This document shows, piece by piece, positions 1-11,766 of a stretch of 42,284 nt of DNA. How positions within the stretch are numbered: the stretch's first letter is position 1; each line of letters starts with the position of its first letter. The translations under genes were made by a program, and so were the position numbers. Origin of the DNA: Pedobacter borealis DSM 19626 (GTDB lineage: Bacteria > Bacteroidota > Bacteroidia > Sphingobacteriales > Sphingobacteriaceae); NCBI RefSeq assembly GCF_000708285.2, contig NZ_JAUG01000037.1:1-42284 (forward strand), in the 5' to 3' direction. The notes under the pieces are model-generated. The model saw only the letters and a list, made by a program, of their open reading frames with translations, was not told where the DNA came from and did not search any database.

Positions 1-297
1 TGAGATTTAATAATCGAACTCAGGTTAGTAGTTTGTAAAATAACGTCAATGGTACCGGAGTGCAACGCAGTCGAGAACCCGAAGATTCTCTGCGAAGCAA
101 AATCTGTCGAGATAGATCTCTCCATTTCGCTGCGCTACAGGAGATGACGACCTTTCTTTTGGAATCCGTCAATGATAGCTTGTCGAAGGCCCTATTTTAA
201 ATATCTTACAAGGCGTTTCGACAAGCTCACATAACAAATTAGAAGTGAATTACAATTTATGATACAGCTTCTTTATAATCCTGTGATGCATTTAAGC
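1..297. other. Intergenic region downstream of katG with dyad repeat
   Basis: No coding region is supported here. The stretch contains a perfect 11-bp inverted repeat, AGCTTGTCGAA at 177-187 and TTCGACAAGCT at 217-227, separated by 29 bases. It lies just past the stop codon of katG, so it may fold in the katG transcript and act as a terminator or 3' stabiliser, although no clean T-run follows. Inverted CTTGTCGAA/TTCGACAAG sequences are, from general memory, common extragenic repeats in Bacteroidota genomes; that cannot be confirmed from this window alone. Confidence 0.45.
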
Positions 298-2649
<2,352 letters not shown>

Positions 2650-2828
2650 CTAATCACAATCATTTAATTCTATAATGGAATAGTTAGAATCTATTTCTAC
2701 ACTATATCAGCAATTTAGGAGGATGCCAGGGCTTAGATCATTAAAATTTAACCTTATGTTAATCCTTCCTTAAAATAAAAAGGCTCACTAAGTATTTAAC
2801 TTTTGGAGGATTGATGTAACTGGCTTTG

Positions 2829-4216
2829 TCAGAATATACCCAGAAATTTCTTCTTCTTTTTACCGTTTTGTTTCCGGGCTTTTTCGGTTGCTTTTACTTG
2901 CTGAGCCCATTGTAATTTTTCTTTCCGGATGCTGTCTTCCCTCGCTGTTTGCAGCGCTTGTCTGTATTGTTGATTTGCGATTTCAAATGGCGACCGGTAT
3001 GGGGTTGTCGGCGAGGCCGTAATATCATTGTTTTCTGTCTTAACTAAGCTGTAAACTACAAAGGCAACAACTAAGGTGCAGGCAGCAGCGTAACCTAAAA
3101 AAGCCTTTCTTGGCGCATGGATGTAATTTTCCTGGTGATATTCACCAGTCGAACTATTGTATTTTATTCCAGCCTTGAAAGCAAGGGGTTTTAATGCTGC
3201 CAGCTCTTTTTCAAGCTTTTCGTTCTTTTTCTGTGTCTCACCATATAAACCGGCATAATGTAAGGCTTCGTTGGGTATAGTATTTTCTCTGTGCCTGATG
3301 TCTTGTGGTACCGACAATATTCCCGCATTAACTGCCTTCTGCAGTTCCATTCCATTGGCATACCGTTCATCTGGATTTTTTTGCAGGCATCGCCCGATCA
3401 GCTCAATCAACCAGTGGGGTACCTGCATTTCCGCCTTAAGAATATCTTCCTGAAACGTATTTTCCAGATTGCTTTTACGCAGTGACATGGCATTTGGGAT
3501 TTCCTTTTCAAGATGTGAGATCATGACCGTATTGCGGGCGGTATCGCCTCCTCCTTCGAGTGGAAAAGGAACCTGCCCGGCCAGGAGTTCATACAGGATG
3601 ATACCGTAACTATAGATGTCTGTCTGTAACAGCATTTTTCCCTCATGCTGCTCGGGTGCCATAAACTCTACTGCCCCGGCATGGCGAATGCTTGTTCTAC
3701 GCTGCTCTTCACTCATAATGGCCAGGCCAAAATCCAATAGTACATAATTGGCAGTCTGCATATTGTACTTCACATTATTGCTTTTAATATCGCCATGTTT
3801 GACCCCAACCTGATGACAGTGTGCAAGTGCTGCGGCCAGTTGTTCAGCGACTTTCAAGAGTTCTTTAACGGTGAAAATTTTTTGATGCGGAGGCAATAGC
3901 AGTTCGCTAAGTTCGGGGCCTTCGATGTATTCCATTTCTATATAAGGAAAGGATCCGCTATCGGTAATCCCCCAACTGAGTATCTTCACCACATTCGGGC
4001 TGGGATGGGTATTTACCTGCTGCAGTTTATTCACTTCATTGAGAAAATTCCGGTAGTTTTTATCGCTTTCATCTTCCACGTAAATTGGTGTGGGGATAAG
4101 TTTAATGGCAGAATAAACCGGCCCCATGCGCATCCCTTTGTAAACAGATCCCTGCCCACCGGTTTTTAAAGCTCCAAGGTTTTGTAGCCCTTCTGTAATT
4201 GTAAAAATTTACTCAT
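2829..4216 (-). pseudogene. Ser/Thr protein kinase, frameshifted at codon 4
   Basis: A Hanks-type kinase paralogous to the gene at 11767-13110, with the same layout: kinase domain, transmembrane helix (FLGYAAACTLVVAFVVYSLVK) and a basic tail ending KKKKKFLGIF. The catalytic loop KHGDIKSNN, DFG and MAPEQ are intact. The natural start should be the ATG at 4216, which aligns with MSKVFTITEG of the paralogue, but one base is missing in ATGAGTAAATTTTTACA compared with ATGAGTAAAGTATTTACA there. Read from that ATG the frame stops after 16 codons. The correct frame is open only after a TAA and has no ATG until 4133, past the glycine-rich loop TGGQGSVYKG. A protein from 4133 would lack the ATP-binding loop. 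Either the kinase is dead, or this is a sequencing error or slippage in the A3T5 run. It is the last gene of the operon and begins 4 bases after the FHA gene ends. Confidence 0.75.
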
Positions 4217-4220
4217 GATG

Positions 4221-5009
4221 CTACGGCTTAAAGCTAAACTCCAATACGACCGATTCACCTAAGATAATCTGATCTCCCTCGGCTAATTCCTGCCCGATCT
4301 GGGTGGCATGGAGTTTTACCGTCTTTTCGGTAAGCGCTGAACGCAGTTTGACCTTATTGCGGGGCGGTATCCCACCTTCATCTGCAAAGATTACAAATTT
4401 GGCTGTGTTTGTATCCCATTCGATATGCGCATGCTGTCGGCTGATGTACTTATTTCGTTCATCATCACTTTCCGATGGAAATGCAATGTGGTTGGTGCGG
4501 AAATAACCTTCATCAGACTGTGCCTTTTCATCTCTGCCGATATTGTATTTTCCACCCGAGGAAGTTATTTCGTAGATTGACTGTAAAGTCTTGCCGCTAA
4601 GTGCTTTCAGGTAGGCTTTAGCCTGTTGCTTAACAAAATGGGTTTTGGTTTTGACCAACAGTGCTATCGGCAGATTTTGCATTTCTACCGCATCGTCCGG
4701 AAAGACTTCATCGAAAGCAACTGTGACTGACCAGCCTGAGGGCAGATCTAAGGAATAGTCATCACTAATACGTTGTATCTCATTTTTTAACTGATCGGGA
4801 TCCTCCGTAAACACGGCAGCTTCATACACATGGCGCGCTGCAGGGCTGCAGTGGATAAAAATACCCAAACCTTTGATATTTGCGCCTTCTCCGCCCTCCG
4901 CTTTTTGTAACTCCTGTTTTACAAACTGTAGTAATGCGTGCCTGATTCCCTTCACATCATCGGGATGTTCCCCACTTGCGCTTTTGAAGAGGTCGAATAT
5001 CATTTTCAT
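4221..5009 (-). CDS. FHA-domain protein
   Basis: A 262-residue cytoplasmic protein whose C-terminal part, about residues 140-260, is a forkhead-associated domain. It shows the phosphothreonine-binding signature: IGRD (G158, R159) and ISRQHAHI (S190, R191, H193), then short beta-strands to the end. FHA domains dock on phosphorylated threonines, so the likely ligands are the kinases, or the substrates they phosphorylate, encoded in the same operon. The N-terminal 130 residues are a separate alpha/beta domain without a name I can give; its place before an FHA domain recalls actinobacterial FhaA. The gene sits between the SEDS-PBP fusion (129 bases upstream) and the frameshifted kinase (4 bases downstream), all on the minus strand. 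The start is the first of MKMIFDLFKS; an internal ATG two codons later is equally possible. Confidence 0.85.
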   Translation of the reverse strand: MKMIFDLFKSASGEHPDDVKGIRHALLQFVKQELQKAEGGEGANIKGLGIFIHCSPAARHVYEAAVFTEDPDQLKNEIQRISDDYSLDLPSGWSVTVAFDEVFPDDAVEMQNLPIALLVKTKTHFVKQQAKAYLKALSGKTLQSIYEITSSGGKYNIGRDEKAQSDEGYFRTNHIAFPSESDDERNKYISRQHAHIEWDTNTAKFVIFADEGGIPPRNKVKLRSALTEKTVKLHATQIGQELAEGDQIILGESVVLEFSFKP

Positions 5010-5138
5010 CTGTATATTTTGTTAATGCTTTGCTACTGTGTTATAAAAATATGGAATTGAACATCTGCTCTATTCCCAATTTGTGGTGAAGCTATACAAA
5101 TTATTGATTGATGGTTTGAGTTAAAATGTTTCATCTCT

Positions 5139-8100
5139 TCAATTAAGTTCCGGTATAGTCGCATTGTCATCAGTTTTGGCCGAAGGAACAATGCTTTTAA
5201 TATAGTCACCTTCTTTTAAGAACGGAATCACATGTTTGCCGGCCAATCGTACTGCGTCTGATGATCCTTTGGTCGCCTCAATGCGTATGCATACTACAAT
5301 ATGACCATTGCCGGTTGCAGTCGGTGCAAAAAACACATACCAGCCATCATTAATCTGCTGTTTCTTCCAGATCCGCTCCGGTGTACCTGTTTTACCGGCA
5401 ACGGCCAGCCCAAGCGTTTGCACTTTTGGACTGCTCTGTTTGATCATGTACTCCTGCATTAACCTGGCGTACGCCGGATTGTTTACCAATTTCGTACCAG
5501 TTTTTATCGCCTGCGGCTGGTCGCTTACTTTAAGTACAAACCTGTTTGCAATCATATTTCCATTATTTGCAATCCCCGCAGCCATTCTTGCCACTGCCGC
5601 TGGGGTTGCAATAAGTGCACCCTGCCCCCAAGACATTCCGGAAATTCCCTTTGCCCTGGTCTTTCGGATATTGTTGGGATCATACTTTGGTTTGGTATTG
5701 AATTCGGTTCTGCGCCAAAGTTGTTTCCATTTTTCTTCCTGTACTGCGTTTTCGCTGGGCTTATTGTAATAATACCCTCCTGCCCCATGTAGGAACATGC
5801 CTGTTTTTAAGTACAGCTCACCCATGTTTTCCTGCAGCTGCTCCTGGTTTGCAAGTTTGATGAAATAGACGTTGTTGGATTTCACCACCGCCCGCTCCAG
5901 ATCAATCCATCCCGTTTCGTCCGGCTCGATACCTTTTGTACGGATACGCTCCCAGGAGGCCACCTGGTATTTTTTTTCGGCAGCGGCCATGCCCAGTTTA
6001 TTGAAGGATGCCATGGCGGTAATCAGCTTAGCGGTTGAGCCTGGCTGTGTGAAATTGGTAAAGCCAAGGTCAGCGGTCGTTGTCCACCCCGAAAGCTGGT
6101 TCTGTTCTGCATTGGTCATGGTCAACCGTTCCCAATCATGTATGGGTGGCAGCGGATATACGGCTGAAGTAAGGACATCGCCAGAACTTGCTTCCATGAT
6201 CACTACAGAAACCCGGTTATCCGATAATGAAGTGTCACGGGCAATGGACTTTTGGATCTTGGTCTGCAGACCGGCATCCATGGTTAACTGTACATCGCGG
6301 TTTTTATTTTTAAAATCTTCCACCTCTTTGCTGCTGATTCCGGCAAGGAGTAACGGAGAAAGTGCGGCGTAATCTTTTTTCACGACCGTCATTTCCTTAA
6401 CTCCCCGTGCAAGGAAACGGTTTTCGCTGTATCTCTTTGCAAGTACAGTAAAGCTCTTTACAGGCAATTTAAAGCCGCGGAGTTCGGCCGCGTGTTCATA
6501 ATCGGCAAAATAGCCATTAACACTTCCATTAAATATGCCTGAATTTGCATCGCCTGTCCAAAAAAACAGTTGTTCTTCGAAAGGATAATACCGGTCTAAA
6601 CGCTGATGTACCGCAGAATCGAGATTGTAATTCGGGATACCCGCACCGATGAGCTTAAAATGTTGCGCCTTCACACTGTCGACGTTGCTGGTTGCCATTA
6701 AAATTCCCTTGCGGTCGTGTATGGTTCCAGCTTTTAAACGGCTCATCAATATTGCGATACGGGGATTGTAACTGAACATTCTAGCGCCGCTACGGTCGGC
6801 TACCAAGGCTGGCTGTACTACCCATTTCCGGTTGTTAAGTACATAGCCTAATACATTAGCGCCCAATAGCAGGATGCCCAAACAGGCGGCAATTAGGGCC
6901 GGCACCAGGTTTTTGTCCTGCGCTTTGGCGATGTACTGCATCTGTACTTCGCTGCCCCGCACAGCAGATACCGACATCAAAAATCCGGCGGCTAAGAAAT
7001 TGAGTACGAGTGATGATCCTCCATAACTTTGAAAGGGCAGGGATACCCCAGATAGCGGTAGCGCTCCGGTAGAACCACCTGCTATGAGCAGGAACTGTAC
7101 AAAGGTGGATACGCCGACCCCTGCACTTAAATAAAAGAGAAATGGTGATCCGGTCCTCCTCCCGATAATAATGGATCGGTGCAGGTATAACAGGAACAGC
7201 AGAAAGATGCACAATATGCCCATTAATCCAAATTCTTCACCTATCGAAGGTAAGATCATATCAGTATGTGCTTCAGGGATAGTTTTGGCAAAGCCCTGCC
7301 CCACGCCCTGCCCTGTCGCGCCACCTGTAGACATGGCCCACAGACCGTTGGCCACCTGGTCGCCGCCATACACTTCATTGTTCCAAGCATCCTGCCAGAT
7401 GGCTTTGCGATCTCCCAGGCGTTGTACCGGACCAGGAAATACGCGGTCAAGATATGGAATCTGATCTATCGTTAAAAAAGCCGACATGATCACCAGCACC
7501 ATGATGGCGGACTCACTGAGCTGCCTGCGCCCGAAAAACATCAGCGTACCGACCAAAAGCAAGGTAACCCCAGTGGATATCCATACGTTTTCAAAAATCC
7601 ATGAGGCCAATACGTATAACACGATAGCGCCTGCCATGAACATAAAATCGCCCCGCGAGAATGAAAACAGTATAATAAAGGTGAAACAAACCACCATCGC
7701 CGGACCAAGGTCTCCCAATATCAGAAATAACATGAGGGTCAACAGTATCGCCAATAGGGCAAAGGAGAAAAATGACCATCTTTTTTTCCAGCTCATATAT
7801 TCACTGATCAGTTTCTCGTTTACGGCAAAAAATCCTGCAAGAAAAAAAATGATCAGATACTTTACCACTTCACTGGGCTGAAATCCGAACAGGTTTACCT
7901 TTACACCACTTCCTTCTGGCCCGGTTCCGAATAAGATAGTGAGTGCCAGCAATCCAATGGCGGCCAGGGCCCAGGGCCAGCCGTTTGCGGCCGATCGGAT
8001 GTTCTTAAATAAAAGCAGGCGGTAAAGCCAGGTATCGGTATTGAAACGGCGCAGTTTAATGCACAGTATCAATAAGATGCCTCCAAAACCCATTAGCAGA

Positions 8101-9242
8101 TATAGAAGGGAATCTTTAGCTAAAAAACGGTCGCGCAGCGGATCCTGCAAACTCAGCAGCATCAGAAATGAGATGCCAGTAAGCATCATCACTACGGGCA
8201 ATATCACCTGATCGGCAGTGCTGAATTTCCATGACAGGATGAAGTGGACAAGTAAAAATCCACCGATCAGGCTTCCGCAGATGATCATAAACCACTTGTT
8301 GAATTCCTCGGGTGTTCTGATGATCAGTGATTTTTCCTTTTTTAGGATATTGAAGTCCCTGGTAGAGAAAAGCTTTATCGTATGTGGACGCTGTTCAAAT
8401 GCGAAGACGGTATTTTCATCAAGGTTTTGTACGCCCTTTGAAGCGCCAAACTGAAAACCCGGTTTTAAAGGCAATATTTTGAATGCCTGGTTGCCGAGCA
8501 ACTTGGCAAAAGTGAATTCCCCTGCAGTACCGGTACGGGCATAGGCGGTGAGCTGGAGTAATTTCCGTTTACCGGCAGTATCCAAAGTATAAACCTTTGT
8601 AATACCATTTGCTTTTTCAGTTATATTTTTGATGGTTTCTGTCGGCTCGTCGTTATAAATACTGTCCTGCGGTAAAATCATTTCCAAACGGACTAAAACA
8701 CCAGGCGCAGTTTTTTTATTCTCTACGATTTTCCCACTGATATCATGCTCGCCCATGCCGAGATTTAGCTGGGAAAGGTATGCGCGGGGATTACTTTGCT
8801 CCTGGTCGAATTTAAGTGAATCATCACCGGTATAACCAAGCAATGCCCGGGATGCCAGCACCCTTGCTTTAAATGATTTCCCCCCTTTTTTATAGGCCTC
8901 ATCTGCAGGTAAAAAGTACCTGCGTTTGTTCACTTCGCCAATATTGTCGAGTTGCCCGGCATTAGGCGTTGCAGATGCAATGGTTTTTTCTATCAGATCA
9001 ATGTCCCGCTGATCTTCAAAATAGTAACCTTTTTTAAGTAGGTCACGGATATGTTCGGCAGGTTTTTCAGCATTCAGGTTAACCATCGTGCCGGCTTTTA
9101 AGCGTGGCGCAACTTCTGCAAATCTGGGCTGAATGATCGCGTATAACTGGTAGAAGAAGAGTGCGAGAACGGTTGCGATGGCTAATATGAAGATGCGTTC
9201 CTGAGCCCGGTTCACTTTGACTGCTCCTTTATTCTGCTCCAT
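5139..9242 (-). CDS. SEDS glycosyltransferase-class B PBP fusion
   Basis: A 1367-residue inner-membrane protein that carries both halves of a peptidoglycan synthase. Residues about 16-36 form a first transmembrane helix, followed by a roughly 270-residue extracytoplasmic stretch. Residues about 320-800 are a polytopic SEDS domain (FtsW/RodA/SpoVE) with the motif PEAHTDMILPSIGEEFG, in which D661 is the expected catalytic Asp of glycan polymerisation. After a final helix near 780-800, residues about 850-1340 form a class B transpeptidase with SxxK at S1069-K1072 (PGSTAKL), SxN at S1122-N1124 and KTGT at 1284-1287. Normally FtsW/RodA and PBP2/PBP3 are separate partners; here they are covalently linked. 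Its first codons overlap the phosphatase gene by 14 bases, so translation is probably coupled. The kinase, phosphatase and FHA neighbours suggest control by Thr phosphorylation. It is likely an accessory synthase besides the divisome and elongasome enzymes. Confidence 0.93.
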   Translation of the reverse strand: MEQNKGAVKVNRAQERIFILAIATVLALFFYQLYAIIQPRFAEVAPRLKAGTMVNLNAEKPAEHIRDLLKKGYYFEDQRDIDLIEKTIASATPNAGQLDNIGEVNKRRYFLPADEAYKKGGKSFKARVLASRALLGYTGDDSLKFDQEQSNPRAYLSQLNLGMGEHDISGKIVENKKTAPGVLVRLEMILPQDSIYNDEPTETIKNITEKANGITKVYTLDTAGKRKLLQLTAYARTGTAGEFTFAKLLGNQAFKILPLKPGFQFGASKGVQNLDENTVFAFEQRPHTIKLFSTRDFNILKKEKSLIIRTPEEFNKWFMIICGSLIGGFLLVHFILSWKFSTADQVILPVVMMLTGISFLMLLSLQDPLRDRFLAKDSLLYLLMGFGGILLILCIKLRRFNTDTWLYRLLLFKNIRSAANGWPWALAAIGLLALTILFGTGPEGSGVKVNLFGFQPSEVVKYLIIFFLAGFFAVNEKLISEYMSWKKRWSFFSFALLAILLTLMLFLILGDLGPAMVVCFTFIILFSFSRGDFMFMAGAIVLYVLASWIFENVWISTGVTLLLVGTLMFFGRRQLSESAIMVLVIMSAFLTIDQIPYLDRVFPGPVQRLGDRKAIWQDAWNNEVYGGDQVANGLWAMSTGGATGQGVGQGFAKTIPEAHTDMILPSIGEEFGLMGILCIFLLFLLYLHRSIIIGRRTGSPFLFYLSAGVGVSTFVQFLLIAGGSTGALPLSGVSLPFQSYGGSSLVLNFLAAGFLMSVSAVRGSEVQMQYIAKAQDKNLVPALIAACLGILLLGANVLGYVLNNRKWVVQPALVADRSGARMFSYNPRIAILMSRLKAGTIHDRKGILMATSNVDSVKAQHFKLIGAGIPNYNLDSAVHQRLDRYYPFEEQLFFWTGDANSGIFNGSVNGYFADYEHAAELRGFKLPVKSFTVLAKRYSENRFLARGVKEMTVVKKDYAALSPLLLAGISSKEVEDFKNKNRDVQLTMDAGLQTKIQKSIARDTSLSDNRVSVVIMEASSGDVLTSAVYPLPPIHDWERLTMTNAEQNQLSGWTTTADLGFTNFTQPGSTAKLITAMASFNKLGMAAAEKKYQVASWERIRTKGIEPDETGWIDLERAVVKSNNVYFIKLANQEQLQENMGELYLKTGMFLHGAGGYYYNKPSENAVQEEKWKQLWRRTEFNTKPKYDPNNIRKTRAKGISGMSWGQGALIATPAAVARMAAGIANNGNMIANRFVLKVSDQPQAIKTGTKLVNNPAYARLMQEYMIKQSSPKVQTLGLAVAGKTGTPERIWKKQQINDGWYVFFAPTATGNGHIVVCIRIEATKGSSDAVRLAGKHVIPFLKEGDYIKSIVPSAKTDDNATIPELN

Positions 9243-10671
9243 TTTTCGAATCTGCGGTTTTAGGGGTATTACCTTTTAGTGGACTAATCTTCATCAATTC
9301 TGCATTTACCGGTTTCCCGTCAGGGAAATGGATGTTATTCTGTACCGGGATTAAACAATTGGTGAAGGTGACATTTTTGAGTAACAGTGCCTGGTCTGAA
9401 ATGGCGATAGCGGTAGCGAAGCCTTTAAACTGCAGGCTGTCAAGCTTCAATAGTCTGGATGGAGCGCGCATCGTTATGGCTGCACCTTTGTATCCGCTAT
9501 CCGCTTGCAGCACAATGCCCTTTGCGATAACATACAGGGTATCTTTCCGCAGGCTTAATGTATCGCTGATCAGTACCGGACTTTTAAAAATCGAGTCGGA
9601 TAGAACCAGGGTGTCCCCTACGGCATGGTCAAATGCATCTTGCAGTAACTGCTCCTGGCTATTTCTCACCTTTTGTTTTGTTAATGGATTAAGGGTAGAG
9701 ACCTTTTCTGTAGTGTGCGGGTTCTGCAGGTACAAAAATACGGTTGTGCCAAGGAGGATGACGCATAAAATAACCAGCGCAGTGAACCAATAATTTCTTT
9801 TGGGCGCTGCATGAGTTGCCGGTTCTGGATTTTCAGGCGGCCGTATGGCTTCATTATTTTCTGTCTCTGCTACCTGTACCTTTTGTGTAAAGTCTGGTCT
9901 GGTGGGTGTTACCTGTTGAGGCTTTTTGTTGTTCTGCAGTAGCACAACGGTGATGTTGTCACGCCCGCCGTTTTCATTGGCAAGCGCGATGAGATTGCCT
10001 GCTTTTTTAGCAAGTGTATCTCCTTGTAAAAGCAGGGTAGTAATATCCTGCCTGTTTACCATATCGGTCAGCCCATCACTGCATAATAAGAGGAGATCGC
10101 CCGGCAGGAAAGGAGATTGACCGGTTTCAATATAACTCTCATCGGTAGCAATCTGATCACTGAAACCGATCGCCTTATTAATTTCATTACGTTTTGGATG
10201 CTGCATAGCAGCGGCCTCATCCAATCTTCCCGAATCTTCCAGAAAACCTACAAATGAATGGTCTTTAGAGATTTTAATCAGCGATCCGTCCCGCAGCAGA
10301 TATAATCTGGTATCGCCAACGTGCGCATAATAAAATTGATTCTGCTCAATATCCGCAATTACCATAGTGGCCACGCAGGCCATTTCGGAAAGTTCTGCCT
10401 CTGTTTGCTTTTTGGCAATGATCATTTCATTTGTATTCCTGAATGCGCTGATCATCTGCGAGATTGGATCGGCCGGACGACCTGAGAATTGCATTGAAAT
10501 CTGTTCTGTAGCAATACCCGCTGCTACTTCGCCGCCGTGATAGCCACCTACACCGTCTATTACAGCTGCCAAAATCAACTGATCGCTGGTGAGGGACTTA
10601 ACAATAAAGCTGTCCTCGTTGTTGTCTCTGGATTTGCCGGTGTCTGTGAGGCCAAAAAACTGTTTATCCAT
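9229..10671 (-). CDS. PP2C-type Ser/Thr phosphatase with outer repetitive domain
   Basis: A 480-residue membrane-anchored phosphatase that would reverse the action of the kinases in this operon. The PP2C catalytic domain fills residues 1-250 with its metal-binding aspartates in DNNED (D16-D20), AVIDGVGGYHGG (D39), LCSDGLTD (D199) and GGRDN (D238). A Pro-rich linker follows and then one transmembrane helix at about 294-314. The last 150 residues, predicted outside the membrane, contain repeating strands (LVLSDSIFKSPVLISDTLSL, LLKLDSLQFKGFATAIAISD, LLKNVTFTNC) that resemble a right-handed beta-helix. Actinobacterial PstP has a similar catalytic and transmembrane plan but not this outer domain. 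The gene overlaps its upstream microprotein by 8 bases and the SEDS-PBP gene by 14, which points to tight co-translation. Confidence 0.93.
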   Translation of the reverse strand: MDKQFFGLTDTGKSRDNNEDSFIVKSLTSDQLILAAVIDGVGGYHGGEVAAGIATEQISMQFSGRPADPISQMISAFRNTNEMIIAKKQTEAELSEMACVATMVIADIEQNQFYYAHVGDTRLYLLRDGSLIKISKDHSFVGFLEDSGRLDEAAAMQHPKRNEINKAIGFSDQIATDESYIETGQSPFLPGDLLLLCSDGLTDMVNRQDITTLLLQGDTLAKKAGNLIALANENGGRDNITVVLLQNNKKPQQVTPTRPDFTQKVQVAETENNEAIRPPENPEPATHAAPKRNYWFTALVILCVILLGTTVFLYLQNPHTTEKVSTLNPLTKQKVRNSQEQLLQDAFDHAVGDTLVLSDSIFKSPVLISDTLSLRKDTLYVIAKGIVLQADSGYKGAAITMRAPSRLLKLDSLQFKGFATAIAISDQALLLKNVTFTNCLIPVQNNIHFPDGKPVNAELMKISPLKGNTPKTADSKNGAE

Positions 10672-10762
10672 TTTTATTACGGGAATTTTTAATGTCTTTA
10701 AAATGAACGATCATCAGCGCAACGACCAGTGATAACAATAAAATTGATAGCAGTTGCGACAT
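10664..10762 (-). CDS. 32-residue single-pass membrane microprotein
   Basis: A short reading frame fills the gap between the FHA-like gene and the phosphatase gene. It starts with ATG at 10762 and reads MSQLLSILLLSLVVALMIVH, then a basic polar tail FKDIKNSRNKNG before TAA. It is one hydrophobic helix of about 19 residues with positive charges on the C-terminal side, so the C-terminus should face the cytoplasm. Its stop overlaps the phosphatase start by 8 bases, and it starts 4 bases after the upstream gene ends, a spacing that favours a genuine translated operon member. No function can be assigned; a small partner of the SEDS-PBP, kinase or phosphatase membrane helices is a guess. Confidence 0.6.
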   Translation of the reverse strand: MSQLLSILLLSLVVALMIVHFKDIKNSRNKNG

Positions 10763-10765
10763 AGG

Positions 10766-11719
10766 TTAGGATTTAAATAGGTTTATACCGATTATGCCGT
10801 TGAGCAACATTCTGGAGTTCAGCGGCAAAGAAACCCATTGTGGTGAATTAATTTCGCTGCGTGGTACCAAAACCTCGTTCAAAGTAGTAAGTTCGCCGAA
10901 AGAAGCTAAATAGAAATTACCGTCTGTTTTGTTATAGCGGATGTGTAGGTGTGGTGAATTGGCCCATTCTGAGGCGATCTTGAAAATATTGGAATCTTCG
11001 CGTTCGTCATCGTTACCCGAAACGATAGTATCTTCTGTTTTAATAAGGAACTCGATTTTTTTGCCCGAAAACTGCTTATCGGGTATGATGGCTTCCAGTC
11101 GGCCGAGAACAGCCTCGTCCTTGGACGGGGTCGTATTACCATCAACATATTCCAATTGAGCATCGTATGGGATTTCCATATAACCTTCGCTGTAATAAGT
11201 AAAACCCTTTAAAATATCGTTGTTGATATCGAATGTCTGTGCAATACCGGTTTGTCGGGGAATGAATGTTACACGTAAATTTTCCGATTTCTGATTGTTG
11301 TCTGGCAACAGTTTTCCGATAAAGCCCTTATCGCCCCTTGCGTAATCCGGATGTGATACCAACCGGAATACCCATTTTGAGCCGGATGGTTCTACATTTT
11401 TCCCGGCTTGCCGGTGTTCTCTTAAAATCGCATAGAATTTTTTGACAGTTTCCTGTACGATTAAACCCAAAATCCCTTGTTTATTGTCTATAAATTCACG
11501 GTAATCTTCAGCATTGAAGGTGATAATGAATTCATGATAAAAAACGATGCGATCGGCAAAAGATAATTCCCTGATGGACTCCTTAAATTTATCTACGATA
11601 AAGCTGTAGATGGTTTCCGGAGTGAGTTGCGGTGTTTTTTGGTCACTGCTCTTGTTTTCATCGGTTAGAAACCAATCCTGAATACCGATACGCTGCCAGA
11701 AATTTGATTTTGTTTCCAT
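10766..11719 (-). CDS. FHA-adaptor-like hypothetical protein
   Basis: A 317-residue cytoplasmic protein without signal peptide or membrane segment. Residues 30-115 are mostly helical and the rest is strand-rich. The last 90 residues (HLHIRYNKTDGNFYLASFGE through LNSRMLLNGIIGINLF) follow the order of FHA beta-strands, as in the FHA gene at 4221-5009, but I do not see the SxxH phosphothreonine-binding motif, so phosphopeptide binding may be lost or changed. It lies 47 bases downstream of the intact kinase gene and 3 bases before the microprotein gene, inside the kinase-phosphatase-cell wall operon, so a scaffold or kinase-substrate role is likely. I cannot name a family with confidence. There is one Arg-rich segment near ARGDKGFIGK. 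Confidence 0.75.
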   Translation of the reverse strand: METKSNFWQRIGIQDWFLTDENKSSDQKTPQLTPETIYSFIVDKFKESIRELSFADRIVFYHEFIITFNAEDYREFIDNKQGILGLIVQETVKKFYAILREHRQAGKNVEPSGSKWVFRLVSHPDYARGDKGFIGKLLPDNNQKSENLRVTFIPRQTGIAQTFDINNDILKGFTYYSEGYMEIPYDAQLEYVDGNTTPSKDEAVLGRLEAIIPDKQFSGKKIEFLIKTEDTIVSGNDDEREDSNIFKIASEWANSPHLHIRYNKTDGNFYLASFGELTTLNEVLVPRSEINSPQWVSLPLNSRMLLNGIIGINLFKS

Positions 11720-11766
11720 AAGTTAGGGTGCCTATGCGGCGGTTAAGGGCAATTGTTTTTTAAAAA

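Noticed and set aside
5308..7881. Plus-strand frames of up to 166 codons opposite the SEDS-PBP gene
   Set aside because: They run antisense to a clearly coding gene with all catalytic motifs; composition is low-complexity and mirrors the coding frame.
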